Positions 7,070 through 11,937 of a stretch of 11,937 nt of DNA are shown piece after piece. The stretch comes from Cellvibrio sp. (GTDB lineage Bacteria > Pseudomonadota > Gammaproteobacteria > Pseudomonadales > Cellvibrionaceae). Every line of letters begins with the position of its first letter. Position 1 is the stretch's first letter. The DNA lies in the NCBI GenBank assembly GCA_003524365.1, contig DQHS01000056.1, positions 24,208 through 36,144 on the forward strand, written 5' to 3'. A program made the position numbers and the translations under genes. The notes beneath the pieces are model-generated. The model was not told the origin of the DNA, did no database searches, and saw only the letters and a program-made list of their open reading frames with translations.

Positions 7070-9229
7070 TTACATCTCCTTCGCAATTTTCGCCTTTCTT
7101 ACCAACTGCACAAACTCTGTACGGTAGCCAAATTCATCCTTCCCTTTATTGGCTTGCGCCAGTTCAATCACCTTGTCGTAGGTGAAATCACCCGCGTAGT
7201 TACTTCCTTTCAACAGTTGCGCAAATCCGGCGACGGCGAGGGAGAAATTTACTTCTTGTTGATATTCCGCGTTAATCTTAACTTTGCTTGCGGCGGTAAT
7301 GGGGGTTTCGATCAAATTGGATTTACTTTCAGTGGGCAATTTATAGCGCAAGCGCAAGAAGGCGTATTCGCTATTTTTGCCAGTATCAGGTTTGTTTTGT
7401 TTTTGATAGCGACTCTCCTCAAGTAAGCCACTCTCTGCACCCACAGGTGTGATTTCATAAATTGCGGTCACACGTTGACCTGCGCCAATTTCACCTGCAT
7501 CGACTTTGTCATTGCTAAAATCTTCACGGTTAAGCGCGCGGGTTTCGTAACCGATCAGGCGATATTCTTTAACGGTGTTGGGGTTAAATTCCACCTGAAT
7601 TTTTACATCCTTGGCGATAGGAAATAAATTCGAGGTAGCTTCTGTCACCAATACTTTTTGCGCTTCGCTGAGCGTGTCGATATAAGCGGCAGTACCGTTA
7701 CCGTTTTGCGCCAGGGTTTGCATCATTTCATCTTGATAATTACCTTGACCGAAACCGAGTACAGATAAATAAATGCCTTTGTCGCGTTTGCGCTCCACAA
7801 AATCTTGCAGTGCTTCGTCGCCGGTTTGGCCGACATTAAAGTCGCCGTCGGTAGCAAGGATAATGCGGTTGACACCTTTGGAATTAAAATTCGCTTCTGC
7901 CAATTGATAGGCGAGGGCAATGCCTTCTGCACCGGCAGTGCTGCCGCCCGCTTGCAAATTATTTAACGCCGCGAGAATTTTACTTTTCTCTTTAACTTTT
8001 GTTGGTTCCAGCACTGTACCTGCAGCACCAGCGTAAACTGCTATGGCGATAGTGTCGTCTGGTCTGAGCGTGTCCAATAATAAACTCATGGATTGTTTTA
8101 CCAGCGGCAATTTGCTCGGCTCATCCATAGAACCGGATACGTCCAATAAAAACACCAGATTGGATTGCGGGATTTCGCTCGCTGCCAATTGATAACCTTG
8201 AATTCCGATATGGATTAATTTATTGCCTGCTTTCCAGGGCGAGTCCATCACGCTGGTGTAAGTTGCGAAGGGTGTTTTACGCTCTTTGGGCACAGGGTAG
8301 GCGTAATCAAAATAGTTAATCAGCTCCTCGCTGCGTACGGCATCTTTCTCCGGCAATTGACCGCTGTTGAGCATGCGTCTTACAAAACTATAAGAAGCGG
8401 TATCCACATCGATGGAAAAAGTAGAGACGGGATTTTCGCTTACAGCGATAACACTGTTCTCTTTAAAATCTTCAAAGCGGTCACGGAATTCTTGCGGTGG
8501 TTGGTTAACGATTATTTCTTCTACCATTGGCGCGGGTGCGGCGAGCACCATAGGTTGCGCTTTGGATTTCATCGCCGGTGCAGCGGCTAACTCCATTTTT
8601 TGTGATGCTAATCTAGTCTGCTCTTTGCGCTCTACTACCGCCGCTGACTCTGCTTCCATTCCCGCGTATGAAGCTGCATCTTCAGCGAGAGCCATATCGG
8701 CCAGAATTTTTTTATCTTCACTAATAATTCCCTTCGCGGGTTCTTGCACATTTAACGGCACAGTTTTACCGAGCGATTGTTCGGCAATACGCGCGGCCAA
8801 TTCCTGCTCATCTGAGTTGATCATCAAATGTTGCATAAAAGTTAAACCCGCCAGTACTGCAAGGCTGGATGCGGCGATACCGGAAATCAACGCTGGTTTT
8901 TGCCAGAAAGGGCGATTGTCAAAACCGTTGTTATTGGTGCTGTTGAGGGTGTTGTTCATGATTTTGTTCCCGTGATGGTTAGTGTCACGGGTAAGACGCA
9001 GGCGCTGTAAAAATCCTTGGAGAATGTTGGAATTTTTTTCTTCGCTGTTGGTTTGAGTTGTTGTCGATAAATTTTTCACCACAGTTTCACGGGTAGGTTG
9101 CGCAGTTTGCGCTGTGTTTTGTTGCGCAGCGAATGCGGCCATAGCGGCTGCCAGATGTCGGGCTTTGGTACTGGCATCGGGCGCGGGTGGCTGCTGTTGC
9201 AGCAGTCGTTCCAGATCCTGTTTGTTCAT
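7070..9229 (-). CDS. Membrane-anchored von Willebrand factor A protein, YfbK-like, downstream of an ECF sigma gene
   Basis: A 719-residue protein from the preferred ATG at 9229. The N-terminus (1-105) is polar, Ala/Gln/Asn-rich and probably cytoplasmic, starting MNKQDLERLLQQQPPAPDAS. One transmembrane helix (about 113-131) follows, and the rest should be periplasmic. After a disordered linker comes the YfbK-type N-terminal domain (about 240-340; FSIDVDTASYSFVRRMLNSG). The VWA domain (about 355-530) has MIDAS motif DVSGS (Asp363, Ser365, Ser367), a GGST threonine and ATDGDFN. A DUF3520-type C-terminal domain follows. VWA domains bind protein ligands through a metal ion. Lying 25 bases after the ECF gene, with one helix, it occupies an anti-sigma position, but I see no recognisable anti-sigma or zinc-binding (HxxxCxxC) fold. 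Alternative ATGs at 9280 and 9244 lack a Shine-Dalgarno; 9280 would overlap the sigma gene. Confidence 0.88.
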   Translation of the reverse strand: MNKQDLERLLQQQPPAPDASTKARHLAAAMAAFAAQQNTAQTAQPTRETVVKNLSTTTQTNSEEKNSNILQGFLQRLRLTRDTNHHGNKIMNNTLNSTNNNGFDNRPFWQKPALISGIAASSLAVLAGLTFMQHLMINSDEQELAARIAEQSLGKTVPLNVQEPAKGIISEDKKILADMALAEDAASYAGMEAESAAVVERKEQTRLASQKMELAAAPAMKSKAQPMVLAAPAPMVEEIIVNQPPQEFRDRFEDFKENSVIAVSENPVSTFSIDVDTASYSFVRRMLNSGQLPEKDAVRSEELINYFDYAYPVPKERKTPFATYTSVMDSPWKAGNKLIHIGIQGYQLAASEIPQSNLVFLLDVSGSMDEPSKLPLVKQSMSLLLDTLRPDDTIAIAVYAGAAGTVLEPTKVKEKSKILAALNNLQAGGSTAGAEGIALAYQLAEANFNSKGVNRIILATDGDFNVGQTGDEALQDFVERKRDKGIYLSVLGFGQGNYQDEMMQTLAQNGNGTAAYIDTLSEAQKVLVTEATSNLFPIAKDVKIQVEFNPNTVKEYRLIGYETRALNREDFSNDKVDAGEIGAGQRVTAIYEITPVGAESGLLEESRYQKQNKPDTGKNSEYAFLRLRYKLPTESKSNLIETPITAASKVKINAEYQQEVNFSLAVAGFAQLLKGSNYAGDFTYDKVIELAQANKGKDEFGYRTEFVQLVRKAKIAKEM
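8957..8991 (-). other. Intragenic hairpin hiding a Shine-Dalgarno before an internal ATG
   Basis: On the minus strand, CCCGTGA and TCACGGG (8991-8969) form a perfect 7-bp stem with a 9-base loop. GGGA of the 3' arm and the next base lies 8 bases before an in-frame ATG (8959-8957). Starting there would give a 629-residue form that keeps the transmembrane helix and VWA domain but lacks about 90 cytoplasmic residues. The affected coding region is an Asn/Thr-rich linker. Confidence 0.3.
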
Positions 9230-9234
9230 ATCTT

Positions 9235-9238
9235 CTCT
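9235..9238 (-). promoter_or_regulatory. Ribosome binding site supporting the VWA start at 9229
   Basis: AGAG lies five bases before the ATG at 9229. It is weak, but it is the only Shine-Dalgarno-like sequence near the three candidate starts. Confidence 0.4.
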
Positions 9239-9254
9239 GTTCATAGGCTTTTTT

Positions 9255-9833
9255 TCACAGGGAGAACTCCCAGCCTCCATCGGATTGTTGTTGCAGAAGC
9301 TGAAGTTGTTTGCGAATGTCGTGGAGCCGCCAGGAGACGGTGGATTCTTTCAGTTGCAGAATCGCGGCGGCCTCGGCATGGCTCAGACCTTCACCGTGTA
9401 CCAGCAGCGCAGTCTCTTTAAAGCCCTCGGCCATTTGGTCGAGACGGCGCAATAGCTGCTGGAGATAAATGCTGTTCTCCGCACTGCGATCCGGCGCTCG
9501 CTCCGGCTCTATCCAATCGTCGATGCTGTCGTGCTGGTGGCGGTTCTGGCTCTTGTACCAGTCCTTGGCGCAATTGATCACCAGTCGATACAGCCAACTG
9601 CTAAACGCCGCTTCAAAGCGGAATTGGCCGATGCTTTGCGCAAGTTTGATGCAGGCTTGCTGGGTAATATCTTCGGCATCGGCCTTATTGCCGCACCAGC
9701 GATAGGCAAAGCGATAGATATTGTCGTAGCAACTTTCTAATAGCTGGCCAAAAGCCTGATCATCGCCGCTTTGTGCTGCGCTGATCAAACTGATGCGGTC
9801 TTCAGTGCCCCTGGAATTGTCGTCTGGGCTCAT
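9255..9833 (-). CDS. RNA polymerase sigma factor, ECF (sigma-70 family)
   Basis: A 192-residue alternative sigma factor that directs RNA polymerase to a specific promoter set. Region 2 (about 27-97) contains YDNIYRFAYRWCGNKADAED, then FSSWLYRLVINCAKDWYK, the core-binding and -10 recognition part. Region 4 (about 125-178) has LSHAEAAAILQLKESTVSWRLHDIRKQL, a helix-turn-helix for the -35 element. An acidic linker joins them, and region 3 is absent as in all ECF factors. The start at 9833 is the first ATG in this frame after the divergent intergenic region. The following VWA membrane gene, 25 bases downstream, is surely cotranscribed and may control its activity. Targets are unknown; self-regulation is common in the family, but no convincing ECF promoter was found upstream. 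Confidence 0.93.
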   Translation of the reverse strand: MSPDDNSRGTEDRISLISAAQSGDDQAFGQLLESCYDNIYRFAYRWCGNKADAEDITQQACIKLAQSIGQFRFEAAFSSWLYRLVINCAKDWYKSQNRHQHDSIDDWIEPERAPDRSAENSIYLQQLLRRLDQMAEGFKETALLVHGEGLSHAEAAAILQLKESTVSWRLHDIRKQLQLLQQQSDGGWEFSL

Positions 9834-9973
9834 GGGCTCATATCCATGCTGGTTTCTGTGTCCTCACTTCATTGGCTGTCGAAAATTAGACGACCTTGCC
9901 TCCAATTTCCTTGGTGGGGGCAAGTTTTTGTCGGATTTCTTTACATTGAGCTGATTTGTTTTGTGATGTGGTT

Positions 9974-9990
9974 ATCATCAGATTGTTGAT
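9974..9990. other. Imperfect dyad in the divergent sigma/exoprotein intergenic region
   Basis: ATCANCA-N3-TGNTGAT is a 17-base interrupted dyad upstream of the sigma-54-like site. It could bind an activator, but its short half-sites make chance likely. The whole 263-base interval 9834-10096 holds this dyad, the sigma-54-like site and a hairpin. I see no gene in it. Confidence 0.2.
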
Positions 9991-10010
9991 TTTAATGACA
10001 TAAATTTTAT

Positions 10011-10026
10011 TGGTGTGAATTTTGCT
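10011..10026 (+). promoter_or_regulatory. Possible sigma-54 (-24/-12) promoter for the exoprotein gene
   Basis: TGGTGTG, four bases, then TTGCT. The near-invariant GG (10012-10013) and GC (10024-10025) have exactly the required 10-base separation, and the -12 element fits TTGCW fully. The -24 element differs from TGGCACG at three positions. Transcription would begin near 10037. Confidence 0.35.
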
Positions 10027-10045
10027 AACTTTGATGCCAATGCAG

Positions 10046-10067
10046 TCAAGCTGCCTATTTCGCTTGA
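10046..10067 (+). other. Inverted repeat in the 5' leader of the exoprotein gene
   Basis: TCAAGC and GCTTGA form a perfect 6-bp stem with a 10-base loop, 29 bases before the start codon. If transcription starts near 10037 it lies within the leader RNA. It could also be an operator. Confidence 0.25.
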
Positions 10068-10096
10068 AACTTTAACCTAATCCAAAGGACTCTCCC

Positions 10097-10726
10097 ATGT
10101 TAATCAAATCCATTTATACCCGTGGCCTCGGTATATTCACCGGTTTGCTGCTTGCTATGACTGCCCAAGCTAATCTTATCGTGAATGGCGGTTTTGAAGA
10201 CAACAATGTTGCTGCGGGTAACTGGGGCTATTTTTCATCGGCCAATGTTAATGGTTGGGATGGTGACAATATTGAAATTTGGGATAGCTATGGCGGTGTG
10301 GTTGCACCTGAAGGCACCCAACATGCCGAGCTTAATGCTCACCCGTTTGATGGCGGTGTGTTCTCGATTTACCAAAGCTTTGCGACTGTTTTAGGCCAGA
10401 CCTACGATGTCTCCTTTTTCTATAGCGCGCGCGACAGTGTTAATGAGCAGTTCTCGTTCAGCGTTGCCGGTCTCAACGCAACCTTGACCGATCATGTAAA
10501 AAATAAATGGGAAAAATATACCGGCAGCTTTGTTGCCAGTAGCAACCTGAGCACTATTACTTTCACCACCTACGATGCGGGTACATTGGGTAACTTTTTG
10601 GACGATGTTGTAGTGACTGCCAGAGCGACAGTGATTGAGTCTAATCCGCTGGTGATGTTACTGATCGGCTTGGGTGGATTGCTGTTGGCCAGAAAAAAAC
10701 ATGTTGGAATAAACAATCGCGCTTGA
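10097..10726 (+). CDS. Secreted protein with a PEP-CTERM-like C-terminal sorting tail
   Basis: A 209-residue exported protein. A Sec signal peptide (MLIKSIYTRG, hydrophobic core 11-21, AQA) should be cut after residue 25. The mature part starts NLIVNGGFED, the usual opening of a beta-sandwich domain (carbohydrate-binding/DUF642-like) found in many PEP-CTERM proteins. Aromatic blocks GNWGYF, GWDGDNIEIWDSYGG and YDVSFFYSARD fit a jelly-roll. It has no cysteines. The tail (181-201) is ESNP, a hydrophobic helix (LVMLLIGLGGLLLA) and RKK, the layout of exosortase substrates, but the PEP motif itself is missing. If sorted, it would be cut and passed to the outer surface or matrix; if not, the helix would anchor it in the inner membrane. 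AAAGGA lies 7 bases before ATG. Confidence 0.82.
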   Translation: MLIKSIYTRGLGIFTGLLLAMTAQANLIVNGGFEDNNVAAGNWGYFSSANVNGWDGDNIEIWDSYGGVVAPEGTQHAELNAHPFDGGVFSIYQSFATVLGQTYDVSFFYSARDSVNEQFSFSVAGLNATLTDHVKNKWEKYTGSFVASSNLSTITFTTYDAGTLGNFLDDVVVTARATVIESNPLVMLLIGLGGLLLARKKHVGINNRA

Positions 10727-10750
10727 TGAATGTTGAAAATTCACAGCAAA

Positions 10751-10777
10751 AGGCGACCCGCAGGTCGCCTTTTTTTT
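10751..10777 (+). terminator. Intrinsic terminator, bidirectional, between convergent genes
   Basis: An 8-bp GC-rich stem (AGGCGACC / GGTCGCCT) with a CGCA loop is followed by a run of eight Ts (10770-10777). Flanking As at 10748-10750 give a shorter U-tract for the minus-strand transglutaminase gene. Confidence 0.92.
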
Positions 10778-10787
10778 GGGCTCATAA

Positions 10788-11937
10788 TTAGCGTGGGAAG
10801 GTGTTGATTGCCTGCTGCAACGCGGTCAATTTATCAACTTGGTTTTGGTAGGCAATTTGGTCAAATAGCCTGCGGATTACCTCCAGACCTCTGCGGTAAT
10901 CAGGCTCGCTGTAAAGCACTCGTTCAATAAAATCCCCCAGCGTTTCGCCCGGTTTGCGCCTGTACCCCAGTTGCGCCAGCTTACGCTCCAGTTTCTGGAT
11001 GGCGCGAGTTTCTGGCCTCAGTTCCAGGACTTTCTGGTTGCGCAGCAGCGCCCAGGTAAATATCACCACACCTATCAGGCCCAATCCGATCAGCCAGAGC
11101 GTGAGTCGCCAGGTTTCGGTGCCACCCAGCAGGCGCGATAACAGTCCCTCTTGCGCTTCGCTATCGTAATTCAGCACCCAGCGCTGCCATGTATAGGTAG
11201 CGGCATCCCAGCGCAACTGCAAGCTGTACAAGAGTTGTGATGATCGCCAGACATTCGCTACTAATGCTTGGTCGCTTGCGCTCAGCGCTTCATCCATCCC
11301 CTGTTCAATACGATTGGGCGCTACGGCAGCAGTGGGGTCGATCATTTGCCACCCTTTGCCGTCGATCCACACCTCCGCCCATGCGTGCGCGTCGGATTGG
11401 CTGACCAGCAGATAGTTTTCCACCGGGTTCCAGCGTCCACCTTGATAGCCAACCACTACCCGTGCCGGTATACCGGCCGCACGCAGTAAAAAGCTAAAAC
11501 TGCTGGCAAAGTGCTCGCAGAAACCGCGTTTGGTGACCAGTAAAAACTCATCAACTGAATGCTGGCCGAGCAGGGGCGGTTGCAGGGTGTAGGTAAATTC
11601 ACGGTTAAACAGCGCCAAGGCTTGGGCGATGATTTGTTCATCGCCCAGATTTTCGCTGCGCCAGCTGTTCGCTAGTGCACGTGTTTGTGGATTGCTGTCG
11701 CGCGGTAGGCGAGTGTAAAAGTCGTGTTGTGGGTCACTGAGTTGCGGTGCATTCAGCCACTCAATTTCCAGCGCTGAGCGGACTTGGTAGCGCATCCGCT
11801 GGGCAATGGGAAGGCGGTTCATCAACAGTGAGTCAGCATTGATACGAATTGAGTTAGTGGTATTTTCTACCGTTTGCGGGGTCATTAAGCTGAATAACCA
11901 AGGCTGCCCATGCGGTTCAACAATGATGCTGTAGTCA
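10788..11937 (-). CDS. tgpA: TgpA-type membrane transglutaminase, C-terminal part
   Basis: The frame stays open to the right edge. Codons above the ATG at 11885 read DYSIIVEPHGQPWLFSL, which continues the family sequence, so that ATG is internal and the N-terminal membrane helices (DUF3488) lie outside the window. The transglutaminase-like core has its catalytic triad in order: Cys in GFCEHFASSFSFLLRAAGIPAR (codon 11517-11519), His in DAHAWAEVW (11385-11387) and Asp in MIDPTAAV (11337-11339). The core should be periplasmic. A transmembrane helix (LTLWLIGLGLIGVVIFTWALL) follows, then a cytoplasmic DUF4129-type tail with KLAQLGYRRKPGETLGDFIERV. TgpA of Pseudomonas aeruginosa is reported as essential, with an unknown substrate. 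In many gammaproteobacteria tgpA follows a MoxR ATPase and a DUF58 gene; these would lie beyond the right edge. Confidence 0.92.
   Translation of the reverse strand, partial: DYSIIVEPHGQPWLFSLMTPQTVENTTNSIRINADSLLMNRLPIAQRMRYQVRSALEIEWLNAPQLSDPQHDFYTRLPRDSNPQTRALANSWRSENLGDEQIIAQALALFNREFTYTLQPPLLGQHSVDEFLLVTKRGFCEHFASSFSFLLRAAGIPARVVVGYQGGRWNPVENYLLVSQSDAHAWAEVWIDGKGWQMIDPTAAVAPNRIEQGMDEALSASDQALVANVWRSSQLLYSLQLRWDAATYTWQRWVLNYDSEAQEGLLSRLLGGTETWRLTLWLIGLGLIGVVIFTWALLRNQKVLELRPETRAIQKLERKLAQLGYRRKPGETLGDFIERVLYSEPDYRRGLEVIRRLFDQIAYQNQVDKLTALQQAINTFPR

Noticed and set aside
7034..7426. Open frame of 130 codons on the plus strand after the membrane-protein gene
   Set aside because: It begins inside the terminator stem and is antisense to the C-terminal domain of the VWA protein; no ribosome site and no recognisable protein features.
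8412..8975. Long open frame (187 codons) on the plus strand opposite the VWA gene
   Set aside because: Its product is low-complexity Ser/Ala-rich sequence, it has no Shine-Dalgarno, and it lies wholly antisense to a well-supported gene; it mirrors the codon use of that gene.
9872..9914. ECF-type autoregulatory promoter (GGAAATT and GTCTAA on the minus strand) before the sigma gene
   Set aside because: The spacer is about 14 bases between GGAAA and GTC, where 16-17 is usual, and the -35 element is imperfect. Not strong enough to list.
9771..9989. Hydrophobic 72-codon frame reaching into the sigma/exoprotein intergenic region
   Set aside because: It starts at a GTG inside the antisense of the sigma gene, neither the GTG nor an internal ATG has a ribosome site, and the composition (many Ser, Cys, Trp) looks non-coding.
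1..11937. Mobile elements, tRNAs, rRNAs, CRISPR arrays, integrase or att sites
   Set aside because: No transposase or integrase reading frame, no cloverleaf-like or long direct repeats, and no regularly spaced repeats were seen on either strand.

Overview
The window reads as chromosomal DNA of a free-living, flagellated gammaproteobacterium, most plausibly of the Cellvibrio/Saccharophagus type. That placement is an inference from gene content: MotAB, a DUF1244 protein, a TgpA-type transglutaminase, a hybrid kinase/GGDEF protein and a secreted protein with a PEP-CTERM-like tail. No rRNA or other phylogenetic marker is present. No insertion sequence, tRNA, rRNA, CRISPR array or prophage gene was found. 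Base composition looks even across the window, with slightly more AT-rich DNA at about 6.1-7.0 kb.

Layout. (1) 1-1719, plus: 3' part of a hybrid sensor kinase (ATPase, receiver, GGDEF) that enters from the left edge and probably makes c-di-GMP. (2) 1750-2061, minus: small DUF1244 protein, convergent with the kinase. (3) 2164-4206, plus: promoter, leader hairpin, motA, motB and an intrinsic terminator, a self-contained flagellar stator operon. (4) 4343-4855, plus: DUF1993 (DinB-like) protein. (5) 4926-7027, plus: a two-gene unit. Its first gene joins a zinc ribbon, a TM2 membrane hairpin, a type IV pilin-like helix lacking the prepilin peptidase site, and a C-terminal PsbP/DUF1795-like domain. 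Its second gene, overlapping by one base, encodes a four-helix membrane protein. (6) 7034-9833, minus: an ECF sigma factor followed by a membrane-anchored von Willebrand A (YfbK-like) protein in the position where an anti-sigma factor usually lies. (7) 10097-10726, plus: a secreted PEP-CTERM-like protein with a possible sigma-54 promoter. (8) 10788-11937, minus: C-terminal part of a TgpA transglutaminase that runs off the right edge.

Several products are linked to the envelope or to motility: the stator, the c-di-GMP enzyme, the pilin-like tethered protein, the ECF/VWA pair, the sorted exoprotein and the periplasmic transglutaminase. Apart from motAB, the TM2-pilin pair and the ECF/VWA pair, they look like separate transcription units. 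The parts most worth a second look are the TM2-pilin fusion, the ECF/VWA pair with a possible internal start in the VWA gene, and the exoprotein with an atypical sorting tail.
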